Shown: positions 1-6,571, numbered from the stretch's first letter. The stretch: 8,488 bases of DNA from Buchnera aphidicola (Thelaxes suberi) (GCF_964059005.1 NZ_OZ060390.1:1-8488); one strand, 5' to 3'. A program made the numbers and translations. Notes: generated by a model from the sequence alone, not told the origin.

Positions 1-231
1 ATAGATGCAAGTTAATTTTAATTTTATATGCATTCTATGTTTATAAATGCAAAATTACATAAGGTATTAATAATATAAAAAAGAAAAATAACATAACACA
101 CAAAATTTATTTACATCAATATACTATTAGTATAAAATTAAAAAAATTTATGTAAAACAAATAAAAAATTATTATATTCAAAATGAATTAATACGAATAA
201 AAAATTTTTTAAGTTCTATACTGAGACAAAA
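1..231 (+). other. Non-coding leader upstream of leuB
   Basis: This AT-rich stretch contains no convincing gene. It holds a 15-bp perfect palindrome at 120-134 (arms TATACTA/TAGTATA around one T), a candidate promoter at 110-138 and an A6T6 tract at 199-210 just before leuB. A nonamer TTATTTACA (107-115) is one mismatch from the DnaA-box consensus, which is weak evidence in such DNA. The only short ATG frame, 5-46 (13 codons), has no Shine-Dalgarno sequence and only two scattered leucine codons, so it is not a credible leuL attenuator peptide. If the molecule is circular, this segment continues the tail 8275-8488 and forms the repA1-leuB intergenic region. Confidence 0.6.
110..138 (+). promoter_or_regulatory. 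Candidate sigma-70 promoter for the leu genes
   Basis: TTTACA (110-115) and TAAAAT (133-138) are separated by 17 bp, and each matches the sigma-70 hexamers at five of six positions. TATAAA at 131-136 is an alternative -10 with 15-bp spacing. The 15-bp palindrome 120-134 overlaps the spacer and -10, so it could act as an operator. Near-consensus hexamers are frequent by chance at this AT content, so the call is tentative. Transcription would start near 145, leaving a leader of about 85 nt before leuB. Confidence 0.3.
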
Positions 232-1326
232 ATGATAAAAAAATTATATAAGATTGCAGTACTACCAGGAGATGGAATAGGTCCTGAAATTATTCAAGAA
301 GCATATAAAATCATCGAAGTATTAAAAAAAAATTTTTCATTTAATGTTCAAACGTGTGAATATGATGTAGGTGGTGTATCAATAGATAAACATGGTATAG
401 CTTTAACACAAGAGACTATAGAAGGATGCGAAAATGCTGATGCAATTTTATTCGGATCTGTAGGAGGTAACAAATGGGATCATTTACCCGAAATAGAAAA
501 ACCAGAAAAAGCAGGATTATTAAAATTAAGAAAACATTTTGATCTCTTTGCAAATATTAGACCATGCAAACTATCTCAACATTTATTAAATATTTCTCCT
601 TTAAAAAATAACATAATAAAAAAAGGTATTGATTTAATATGTATTCGAGAATTAACAGGAGGTATATATTTTGGAGAATCAAATAAAGTTACCAATATTG
701 ATAATCCATATGCTTTTGATACTGAAATTTACTTTCAATCAGAAATTAAACGTATTGCAAAATTAGCATTTAAAATAGCTCAATCAAGAAAAAAAAAAAT
801 TGTTTCTATAGATAAAGCAAATGTTTTAAAAAGCTCCATATTATGGAGAAACATAGTCAATGAAATTGCATATGAATTTCCTGATGTAAAGTTAGAACAT
901 ATGTATATAGATAGTGCAACAATGGAATTAATCAAAAATCCAAGCTCATTCGATGTAATTTTATGTTCCAATTTATTTGGAGACATAATTTCCGATGAAT
1001 GTGCAGCTATTATTGGTTCAATAGGATTATTACCATCAGCTAGTTTAAATGAAAAAGGTTTTGGACTGTATGAACCAGCTGGAGGATCAGCTCCTAATAT
1101 TGCTGGAAAAAATATTGCAAACCCCATTGCACAAATTTTATCACTTTCAATGTTGTTAAAATATTCTTTACATTTACCCTTTCTTTCTTCATGCATAGAT
1201 GAAGCTGTTCATGAAGCTCTTATGAAAAAATATATGACTATAGATATTTCAAAAAACCCCCAAAATTTTTTAAAAACAAATCAAATAGGGGATAAAATAA
1301 GTGATTTACTGGCAAAAAAGGCTTAA
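232..1326 (+). CDS. leuB: 3-isopropylmalate dehydrogenase (LeuB)
   Basis: LeuB catalyses the NAD+-dependent oxidative decarboxylation of 3-isopropylmalate to 2-ketoisocaproate, the last leucine-specific step before transamination; it acts in the cytoplasm as a homodimer. The 364-residue product is full length (E. coli LeuB is 363) and opens with the family-typical AVLPGDGIGPEI. Visible active-site elements are RELTGGIYFGE with Y146, the D194-K195 pair in IDKANV, and the metal-binding acidic residues D227, D251 and D255. The C-terminal EPAGGSAPNIAGKNIANP nucleotide-binding segment is present. ATG 232 aligns with the E. coli N-terminus but has only a weak TGAGA-like ribosome site upstream. It is first of the leu genes here and ends 3 bp before leuC. 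An A11 run at 789-799 lies in frame and could provoke transcriptional slippage. The identity is clear. Confidence 0.97.
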   Translation: MIKKLYKIAVLPGDGIGPEIIQEAYKIIEVLKKNFSFNVQTCEYDVGGVSIDKHGIALTQETIEGCENADAILFGSVGGNKWDHLPEIEKPEKAGLLKLRKHFDLFANIRPCKLSQHLLNISPLKNNIIKKGIDLICIRELTGGIYFGESNKVTNIDNPYAFDTEIYFQSEIKRIAKLAFKIAQSRKKKIVSIDKANVLKSSILWRNIVNEIAYEFPDVKLEHMYIDSATMELIKNPSSFDVILCSNLFGDIISDECAAIIGSIGLLPSASLNEKGFGLYEPAGGSAPNIAGKNIANPIAQILSLSMLLKYSLHLPFLSSCIDEAVHEALMKKYMTIDISKNPQNFLKTNQIGDKISDLLAKKA

Positions 1327-1329
1327 AAA

Positions 1330-2727
1330 ATGGGAAAAACTCTTTACGAAAAATTATATAATTCTCATATTATTTATGAAGATAAAAATACATTACCAAT
1401 TATATATATAGATCTTCATTTATTACATGAGGTAACTTCTCCTCAAGCATTTGAGTCTTTAAGAAATAAAAAAAGAATAGTACATGCACCCCATAAAACA
1501 TTTGCAACTATGGATCATAACGTTTCTACTACAACAAATAAAATTAACGCTTCAGGTAAAGCAGCTCAAATTCAAATGCAACAACTGATTAACAATTGCA
1601 AAGATTTTAATATTAAATTATATGATTTAAATCATATTAATCAAGGAATAGTACATGTAATGGGTCCTGAACAAGGTTTAACGTTACCAGGGATGACTAT
1701 AGTATGTGGCGATTCACATACATCAACTCATGGAGCATTTGGAGCTCTTGCTTTTGGAATAGGAACATCAGAAGTGGAACATGTTTTAGCTACCCAAACA
1801 TTAAAACAAGCTCGCTCCAAAACAATGAATATTATAATCAACGGAATGTTAAAACCTTATATTACAGCAAAAGACGTTATTCTTTATATTATAAAAAAAG
1901 TAGGAACTGCATTTGGTACAGGCTATGTTGTTGAATTTTCAGGAGAAACAATAGAAAATTTAACAATGGAAGGGAGAATGACTATATGTAATATGGTTAT
2001 AGAAATGGGGGCAAAATCAGGAATTATAGCACCTGATGCAACTACATATAAATATTTAAAAAACTTACCATATACTCCCAAAAAAGAAAGGTGGAACAAT
2101 GCATTGGAATATTGGAAAAATTTAAAAACCGATAACGATGCAAAATTTGATAAAATAGTAAAATTTGATGTATCCCAAATAGAACCGCAAATAACTTGGG
2201 GGACGAATCCAAGTCAAACAATAAATATTACAGAACATATCCCTGATCCAAAAAAAATAAATAATATAATCGATCAACAAGCTGCTGAAAAAGCTTTGAA
2301 ATATATGGGTTTAAAACCTAATCAAAAAATAATTAATTTAACTGTTGATAAAGTGTTTATCGGTTCCTGCACTAATTCTAGAATTGAAGATTTAAGAATT
2401 GCATCAAAAATAATAAAAAATAAAAAAGTATCAAAAAAAACAAAAGCAATAGTTGTCCCAGGTTCAAAATTAGTAAAAATTCAAGCAGAAAAAGAAGGTT
2501 TAGATAAAATTTTTATAAATGCAGGATTTGAATGGAGATTACCTGGATGCTCCATGTGTCTAGCTATGAATGATGATAAACTAAATAAAGAAGAAAGGTG
2601 CGCTTCTACAAGTAATAGAAATTTTGAAGATAGACAGGGAAGAGGGGGAAGAACTCATTTAGTTAGCCCTATTACTGCTGCTGCTGCAGCAATTTTTGGT
2701 TACTTTGTTGATATTAAAAATATATAA
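1330..2727 (+). CDS. leuC: 3-isopropylmalate dehydratase, large subunit (LeuC)
   Basis: LeuC pairs with LeuD to form isopropylmalate isomerase, an aconitase-type 4Fe-4S enzyme that interconverts 2- and 3-isopropylmalate. The 465-residue protein is collinear with E. coli LeuC (466) from MGKTLYEKL to the final GYFVDIKNI. The three cluster cysteines are all present: C347 in GSCTNSRIEDL, and C407 and C410 in LPGCSMCLAM. Other family signatures include KTFATMDHNVST, CGDSHTSTHGAFGALAFGIG and the C-terminal GRGGRTHLVSP. The start lies 3 bp after the leuB stop, and its AAGG ribosome site (1318-1321) sits inside the last leuB codons, which suggests translational coupling. A 43-bp gap separates it from leuD. 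The coding sequence looks intact, and the assignment is near certain. Confidence 0.97.
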   Translation: MGKTLYEKLYNSHIIYEDKNTLPIIYIDLHLLHEVTSPQAFESLRNKKRIVHAPHKTFATMDHNVSTTTNKINASGKAAQIQMQQLINNCKDFNIKLYDLNHINQGIVHVMGPEQGLTLPGMTIVCGDSHTSTHGAFGALAFGIGTSEVEHVLATQTLKQARSKTMNIIINGMLKPYITAKDVILYIIKKVGTAFGTGYVVEFSGETIENLTMEGRMTICNMVIEMGAKSGIIAPDATTYKYLKNLPYTPKKERWNNALEYWKNLKTDNDAKFDKIVKFDVSQIEPQITWGTNPSQTINITEHIPDPKKINNIIDQQAAEKALKYMGLKPNQKIINLTVDKVFIGSCTNSRIEDLRIASKIIKNKKVSKKTKAIVVPGSKLVKIQAEKEGLDKIFINAGFEWRLPGCSMCLAMNDDKLNKEERCASTSNRNFEDRQGRGGRTHLVSPITAAAAAIFGYFVDIKNI

Positions 2728-2770
2728 TATTTTAAAAAATAAATTTTTTATTCAGGTTAATATTAAAATT

Positions 2771-3388
2771 ATGAATATACCCTCTATATATACAGGATCA
2801 ATTATACCCCTTGATATATCAAATATTGATACAGACGCGATAATACCGAAAGAATTTTTGCAAAAAGTAACAAAAACTGGTTTTGGAAAACATTTATTTA
2901 ATAATTGGCGATATACTGATCATAATAATGAGATGCTTAATCCTGATTTTAATTTAAATAAACCATGTTATCGTAAATCCACAATTTTATTAACAAGAGA
3001 TAATTTTGGATGTGGATCTTCCCGCGAACATGCAGTATGGGCTCTTTTAGATTATGGGATAAAAATTATTATATCTTCTAGTTTTTCTGACATCTTTTAT
3101 ACTAATAGTTTTAATAACCAATTATTACTTATTACTCTAGATAAAAACATTATTGATTTATTTTTTAATTTAATAAAAAAAAATAAAATAACTGAAATTA
3201 CAGTTGATTTAATAGAAAACTATGTTTTTTTTGAGAAAAAAAAATATTATTTTTATTTAAGTAATTTTCATCGTATGTGTATTTTAAACGGATTAGATGA
3301 AATAGATTTTACTTTACAACACTATAAAAAAATCAAGAAATATGAAAATCAAATCCCAAATTTTTTCATATATAAATTAATATCCTAA
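2771..3388 (+). CDS. leuD: 3-isopropylmalate dehydratase, small subunit (LeuD)
   Basis: LeuD is the swivel-domain subunit of isopropylmalate isomerase and works only in complex with LeuC. The 205-residue product (E. coli 201) carries the substrate-binding signatures NIDTDAIIPKEFLQKV (D20, D22) and NFGCGSSREHAVWAL (residues 78-92, with S83, S84, R85), followed by FADIFY-like FSDIFYTNSFNNQLL. The C-terminus NGLDEIDFTLQH also matches. The frame is open from 2696, overlapping leuC, but ATG 2771 matches the E. coli start within one residue, so I use it. The nearest AGG (2754-2756) is 14 nt upstream, too far for a normal site. An in-frame ATT at 2762 would be better spaced, but nothing else supports it. 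The C-terminal half is richer in K, I, N and F than the family norm, as expected from AT drift. The call is firm. Confidence 0.95.
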   Translation: MNIPSIYTGSIIPLDISNIDTDAIIPKEFLQKVTKTGFGKHLFNNWRYTDHNNEMLNPDFNLNKPCYRKSTILLTRDNFGCGSSREHAVWALLDYGIKIIISSSFSDIFYTNSFNNQLLLITLDKNIIDLFFNLIKKNKITEITVDLIENYVFFEKKKYYFYLSNFHRMCILNGLDEIDFTLQHYKKIKKYENQIPNFFIYKLIS

Positions 3389-3476
3389 TGTATTATTTTT
3401 ATAAATGATTATTTATATAAAATATTATTTTTAATAAATTTTATTTTTTGAAAGCAGGTTATAGTTAGAGGGGATT
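3389..3476 (+). other. leuD-leuA spacer
   Basis: This 88-bp non-coding gap is longer than the other leu junctions (3 and 43 bp). It contains AT-rich, partly self-complementary sequence around 3398-3421 but no -35/-10 pair that I can defend: TATAAA at 3416 lacks a partner, and TATAGT at 3460 is too close to the start codon. No short frame with a run of leucine codons is visible. Whether leuA is read from the leuBCD transcript or from its own promoter cannot be settled from sequence. Confidence 0.5.
3468..3473 (+). promoter_or_regulatory. Strong Shine-Dalgarno site of leuA
   Basis: GAGGGG lies 3 nt before ATG 3477, with its GAGG core 5 nt away. It is the most purine-rich ribosome site of the four leu genes. 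leuB has only a TGAGA-like site, leuC an AAGG, and leuD nothing well placed. It confirms the leuA start and implies good independent initiation. Confidence 0.75.
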
Positions 3477-5033
3477 ATGAGTCAAAAAGTTATTATTTTA
3501 GATACTACTTTACGAGATGGAGAGCAATCATTACAAGCAAGCCTCACTGTAAAAGAAAAATTACAGATTGCAGTATCTTTAGAACGATTAGGAGTCGATA
3601 TAATCGAAGCAGGGTTTCCTATTTCCTCCCCTGGAGACTTTAAATCCGTTCAAATGATTTCAGAAAGAATAAAAAATAGTAAAATATGTAGTTTAGCTAG
3701 ATGTATAAAAAAAGACATTGAAGCAGCAGGTATTTCAATGCGTAATGCTAAAAGTGCCAGAATTCATTTATTTTTAGGTACATCTGATTTACATATTAAA
3801 TCTAAACTAAAAAAAAATTTTTTTGAAATCATTGAAATGGCTATTCATTCAATTAAAATTGCATTAAAATACACAGATGATGTGCAATTTTCATGTGAAG
3901 ACGCTGGAAGAACATCAATAGATAATTTATGTAGAATTGTTGAAAGCGTTATCAAGGCAGGAGCTACAACAATTAATATACCCGATACTGTTGGATATAC
4001 CATACCTAGTCAATTTAAAACAATTATTAAAAATTTGTTTAATAGAGTCCCCAATATTGATAATGCTATTATTTCTGCGCATTGTCATGACGATTTAGGA
4101 TTAGCAGCAGGCAATGCTATTGCTTCAATAGAAGCAGGTGTACGACAAATAGAAGGTACAATTAGTGGGATTGGGGAAAGAGCTGGCAATACAGCTTTAG
4201 AAGAAGTAATATTAACAATTAAATTAAAAGAGAAATTGTTAAATGTTTTTACTAATATTAAACACAATGAGTTATATCGAACTAGCCAGTTAATAAGTCA
4301 ATTATGTAATACTCCCATACCTGCTAATAAATCTATTATAGGTAGTAATGCATTTGCACATTCTTCAGGTATTCATCAAGATGGAATATTAAAAAATAGA
4401 GCAAACTACGAAATTATTGATCCTAAAACAATTGGGGTAAAAGCTGTACAGTTAAATCTCACATCTCGATCAGGAAGAGCTGCAGTAAAACATCATATGC
4501 GTGAAATGGGATATCAAGATGATGATTATGATTTGAATCAATTATATTTAAATTTTTTGAAATTAGCAGATAAAAAAGGGCAAGTATTTGATTACGATCT
4601 TGAAGCTCTTGCTTTTATTAGCAATCAAGAAGATAAGAATCAAGAACATTTTCAACTAAAATATTTTAGCATACATTCTGATTCTACGGGGGTTTCAACA
4701 GCATCAGTTAAACTTCTATGTGGAGATAAAATTTTAAATGAAATTATTACAACAAGAAATGGACCTGTAAATTCTATTTATCAAGCGTTAAATAATATAG
4801 CAGGTCTTCCGATTGTTTTAGAAAAATTTCATCTCGTTGGTAAGGGTGAGGGAAGAGATGCATTGGGTCAGGTAGATATAGTAGTAAAATATAATAATCG
4901 TAAATTTCATGGAATAGGTTTGGCAACAGACATCATAGAATCGTCTATAAAAGCAATGCTAAATGTATTAAATAATATTTGGTTATCTAATAAAATTAAA
5001 TCGAAAATAAAAAATATAAAAAATAAAAAATAA
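3477..5033 (+). CDS. leuA: 2-isopropylmalate synthase (LeuA)
   Basis: LeuA condenses acetyl-CoA with 2-ketoisovalerate to 2-isopropylmalate, the committed and normally leucine-inhibited step of the pathway. The 518-residue product is nearly full length (E. coli 523) and collinear throughout. The N-terminal TIM barrel shows DTTLRDGEQ with metal ligand D14, H202 and H204 in AHCHDDLGLA, and N238 in GIGERAGNTALEE. The linker motifs SSGIHQDGILKN and LTSRSGRAAVKHHM follow. The C-terminal regulatory domain (about residues 390-500, with GKGEGRDALGQVDIVV and GIGLATDIIESS) is retained, so leucine feedback is probably preserved; this is inferred from the family. The gene lies downstream of leuD rather than upstream of leuB, has a strong ribosome site, and converges on ibpA. 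The last 15 residues are lysine- and asparagine-rich, probably AT drift. Confidence 0.97.
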   Translation: MSQKVIILDTTLRDGEQSLQASLTVKEKLQIAVSLERLGVDIIEAGFPISSPGDFKSVQMISERIKNSKICSLARCIKKDIEAAGISMRNAKSARIHLFLGTSDLHIKSKLKKNFFEIIEMAIHSIKIALKYTDDVQFSCEDAGRTSIDNLCRIVESVIKAGATTINIPDTVGYTIPSQFKTIIKNLFNRVPNIDNAIISAHCHDDLGLAAGNAIASIEAGVRQIEGTISGIGERAGNTALEEVILTIKLKEKLLNVFTNIKHNELYRTSQLISQLCNTPIPANKSIIGSNAFAHSSGIHQDGILKNRANYEIIDPKTIGVKAVQLNLTSRSGRAAVKHHMREMGYQDDDYDLNQLYLNFLKLADKKGQVFDYDLEALAFISNQEDKNQEHFQLKYFSIHSDSTGVSTASVKLLCGDKILNEIITTRNGPVNSIYQALNNIAGLPIVLEKFHLVGKGEGRDALGQVDIVVKYNNRKFHGIGLATDIIESSIKAMLNVLNNIWLSNKIKSKIKNIKNKK

Positions 5034-5040
5034 AAAATTT

Positions 5041-5073
5041 TAATAATATTGTTAATTAATAACATCATTATTA
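5041..5073 (+). terminator. Inverted repeat after leuA, possible terminator
   Basis: Arms TAATAATATTGTTA (5041-5054) and TAACATCATTATTA (5060-5073) pair at 12 of 14 positions around a 5-nt loop, starting 7 bp after the leuA stop. The stem has almost no G-C pairs and no clean U-run, so by classical rules it would be a weak terminator. Its position at the end of the leu genes and before a convergent gene supports a role in ending transcription or protecting the 3' end. Confidence 0.45.
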
Positions 5074-5138
5074 TTTAAATATAAAATCAATTTTAAATTA
5101 CCTTACAGTGTTAAATATACAAAATATTTTATTCAAAG

Positions 5139-5200
5139 ATTCTCTTGTAATAGAAAAAAGTTTTTTAATAATTTTTACTTTTTTACTTTTACAAGAGAAT
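5139..5200. terminator. Long inverted repeat between convergent leuA and ibpA
   Basis: ATTCTCTTGTAA (5139-5150) is perfectly repeated inverted as TTACAAGAGAAT (5189-5200). Inside, 5152-5160 and 5179-5187 can add eight more pairs with one mismatch, including an A-run against a T-run, giving a long stem. It sits midway between the convergent 3' ends of leuA and ibpA, so a bidirectional terminator or mRNA 3'-end stabiliser is the simplest reading. I recall that Buchnera leucine plasmids carry conserved long inverted repeats in non-coding segments, and this could be one of them; I cannot confirm it. A role in replication or recombination is an alternative. Confidence 0.5.
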
Positions 5201-5257
5201 AAAATAATATAAACTTATTATTTATTTATAAAATTTTTGAATTAATAATTAAAATTT

Positions 5258-5719
5258 TTATTTTACATTAATTTGTATTTTTTGTATTTTTTGTTTTTCT
5301 GGAATTTGGTATTTAAAATATATGGTTAATAAACCCTGATTTAAAGTTGCATTAGTAACAGATATTCGTTGATTTAAACGAAAACTTAAAGAAAAATCAC
5401 CTGTATAAATTCCCTGATGCAATATTTTTTCTACAGTTTCTTTTTTTTCATTAGTATTTTCTGTAATTTCTTTTTTTCCAATAATAACTAGCTGATCGTC
5501 TTGTGTAGAAATTTCTAAATTTTCTTCAAAGTATCCCGGAACACTAATAATTAATTTATAAAAATTTTCTTTTAACTGTAGTATGTCATAGGGGGGAACA
5601 CTATCTGCAATTATTTTTTTACCCGATAAAGTACTAAATAATTTATCTATTTCCTTAAATCGTTGAGAAAACATAGTGTTTTCATATTTAGGTTCCAAAG
5701 AAAATGAATGATATGACAT
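5258..5719 (-). CDS. ibpA: Small heat-shock protein IbpA-like (Hsp20 family)
   Basis: The product is an ATP-independent holdase of the alpha-crystallin/Hsp20 family that binds unfolding proteins in the cytoplasm until Hsp70/ClpB can refold them. The 153 residues are slightly longer than E. coli IbpA (137). An aromatic-rich N-terminal arm of about 40 residues is followed by VPPYDI (41-46), which opens the crystallin domain. Within the domain are KLIISVPGYFEENLEISTQD, the HQGIYTGDFSLSFRL strand region and NQGLLTIYF. The C-terminus has an I-x-I anchor (residues 148-150), the motif used for oligomer assembly. A good AAGGAG ribosome site fixes the start. It is transcribed divergently from yqhA and converges on leuA. 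I find no convincing sigma-32 or sigma-70 promoter upstream. Confinement to plasmids of this type is, as I recall, common in Buchnera. Confidence 0.93.
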   Translation of the reverse strand: MSYHSFSLEPKYENTMFSQRFKEIDKLFSTLSGKKIIADSVPPYDILQLKENFYKLIISVPGYFEENLEISTQDDQLVIIGKKEITENTNEKKETVEKILHQGIYTGDFSLSFRLNQRISVTNATLNQGLLTIYFKYQIPEKQKIQKIQINVK

Positions 5720-5725
5720 AAATTA

Positions 5726-5731
5726 CTCCTT
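5726..5731 (-). promoter_or_regulatory. Shine-Dalgarno site of ibpA
   Basis: On the minus strand AAGGAG stands 6 nt before the ATG at 5719-5717. This is close to ideal, and it supports that start over any internal methionine. Confidence 0.75.
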
Positions 5732-5744
5732 CATATTCAAATAT

Positions 5745-5802
5745 TAAAATTTTCAATAACAGAACGAAAAAAAAAAATAATTTTTATAGAAAATAATAAA
5801 TT
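5745..5802. repeat. 58-bp direct repeat, copy 1 (ibpA-proximal)
   Basis: This copy is identical base for base to 5847-5904, at a 102-bp offset. It holds TTTTCAATAACAGAACG followed by A11 (5767-5777) and an AT-rich 3' part. It lies 25 bp upstream of the ibpA start codon, so part of it may be in the ibpA promoter or leader. The function is unknown. Confidence 0.95.
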
Positions 5803-5821
5803 TTAAAAATTAAATTATTAG

Positions 5822-5837
5822 CATATATATATATATG
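5822..5837. repeat. (AT)7 tract between the direct repeats
   Basis: A C-(AT)7-G sequence forms a 16-bp perfect palindrome inside the 44-bp spacer (5803-5846) that separates the two 58-bp repeats. Such tracts melt easily and may extrude a cruciform. It may be length-variable, or simply a product of AT drift. Confidence 0.8.
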
Positions 5838-5846
5838 TTATATTTA

Positions 5847-5904
5847 TAAAATTTTCAATAACAGAACGAAAAAAAAAAATAATTTTTATAGAAAATAATA
5901 AATT
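5847..5904. repeat. 58-bp direct repeat, copy 2 (yqhA-proximal)
   Basis: This is the exact second copy of 5745-5802, including an A run of the same length (5869-5879). It ends 33 bp before the yqhA start codon, so the two copies flank the centre of the divergent ibpA-yqhA spacer. A recent tandem duplication of a 102-bp unit, with the spacer belonging to the unit, would give this structure. Confidence 0.95.
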
Positions 5905-5937
5905 AATACATGCATTATTATATAATAAGGTAATAAA

Positions 5938-6435
5938 ATGGAAAAGAGAATTGCTAATGTTATCTATAGTTCACGATGGCTAATGTTTCCTGTCTATATT
6001 GGTTTAGCATTTGGTTTTGTTCTATTAACAGTAAAGTTTTTTCAACAAATTATTTGTGTTATACCTGAAATTTTAACTATGTCTGAATCTGGATTAGTGT
6101 TAATTGTATTATCCCTAATAGATATTGCATTAGTAGGGGGTTTATTAGTTATGGTAATGTTTTCTGGTTATGAAAACTTTATAGCAAAAATGGAAACAAC
6201 AGAAAATAAAAAACGGTTAAGTTGGATGGGGACAATGGATGTAAATTCAATAAAAAATAAAGTTGCTTCTTCTATTGTAGCAATATCTTCAGTACATTTA
6301 TTAAGATTATTTATGGATGCAGATAAAATTTCAGATAATAAAATTATGTGGTGTGTAGTTATTCATTTAACTTTTGTTTTATCTGCTTTTGGTATGGCAT
6401 ATATAGATAAAATGAGTAAAAAACACTATTCTTAA
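5938..6435 (+). CDS. yqhA: UPF0114 inner-membrane protein YqhA
   Basis: The 165-residue product matches E. coli YqhA (164) along its length, with shared blocks such as YSSRWL, LVGGLLVMVMFSGYENF, VASSIVAISSVHLLR and IHLTFVLSAFGMAYID. The biochemical function of the family is not established. Four hydrophobic stretches (about residues 15-37, 52-76, 107-127 and 136-157) predict a multi-pass inner-membrane protein. A conserved polar segment, ENKKRLSWMGTMDVNSIKNK (about 89-108), lies between the second and third. A TAAGG ribosome site (5926-5930) lies 7 nt before ATG 5938. It is divergent from ibpA and lies upstream of repA2, separated by 136 bp with a terminator-like hairpin. A homologue of this gene is, as I recall, a standing member of Buchnera leucine plasmids. 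Why it is retained is unexplained; a transport or envelope role is only a guess. Confidence 0.93.
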   Translation: MEKRIANVIYSSRWLMFPVYIGLAFGFVLLTVKFFQQIICVIPEILTMSESGLVLIVLSLIDIALVGGLLVMVMFSGYENFIAKMETTENKKRLSWMGTMDVNSIKNKVASSIVAISSVHLLRLFMDADKISDNKIMWCVVIHLTFVLSAFGMAYIDKMSKKHYS

Positions 6436-6464
6436 ATATTATATATTTTTATTGAAAAAAAATT

Positions 6465-6485
6465 ATCTTAATGTTAAGATTTTTA
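6465..6485 (+). terminator. Rho-independent-like terminator after yqhA
   Basis: ATCTTA (6465-6470) pairs with TAAGAT (6475-6480) around the loop ATGT, and TTTTATTCTT follows directly. The stem is short and AT-rich, but the hairpin plus U-run, 29 bp after the yqhA stop, fits an intrinsic terminator that would separate yqhA from repA2. Confidence 0.5.
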
Positions 6486-6527
6486 TTCTTAATAATTATT
6501 TAATTTCAATTTTTTACTTTTAGTAGC

Positions 6528-6556
6528 ATTTAATATTATTTTAAATAATATTAAAT
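6528..6556. promoter_or_regulatory. 29-bp perfect palindrome upstream of repA2
   Basis: The 14-bp arms ATTTAATATTATTT (6528-6541) and AAATAATATTAAAT (6543-6556) are perfect inverted copies around a single T. The palindrome ends 15 bp before the repA2 ATG. It could be a dimeric operator for autoregulation of the rep genes, an mRNA hairpin limiting RepA2 translation, or a replication structure. The position favours a regulatory role, but no protein or RNA partner is identifiable. Confidence 0.55.
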
Positions 6557-6571
6557 TTATTATCATAAATA

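Noticed and set aside
5..46. Possible 13-residue leader peptide before leuB
   Set aside because: It has no Shine-Dalgarno sequence, only two non-adjacent leucine codons, and no following attenuator hairpin with a U-run.
780..1196. Minus-strand open frame of 138 codons inside leuB
   Set aside because: It lies wholly within leuB, which is clearly real, and resembles no family I recognise. It is a by-product of the coding strand's composition.
1704..1934. Alternative + frame of 76 codons inside leuC
   Set aside because: The conserved LeuC sequence is in the other frame. The shadow product is a tyrosine-, serine- and asparagine-rich string with no domain.
2696..2770. Upstream extension of leuD overlapping the leuC 3' end
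   Set aside because: The frame is open from 2696, but the extra 25 residues have no counterpart in E. coli LeuD, and ATG 2771 matches the family start closely.
4085..4267. Minus-strand open frame within leuA
   Set aside because: It is antisense to the LeuA metal-site region, with no ribosome site or recognisable product. The similar minus frame at 6829-7017 inside repA2 is dismissed for the same reason.
5733..5756. Possible heat-shock (sigma-32) promoter for ibpA
   Set aside because: TTGAAA is present on the minus strand at 5756-5751, but no CCCCAT-like -10 follows at suitable spacing, and no sigma-70 -10 does either.
5921..5926. TATAAT just before yqhA as a promoter -10
   Set aside because: There is no acceptable -35 at 16-18 bp, and the implied transcription start would fall about 5 nt before the ATG, cutting off the ribosome site.
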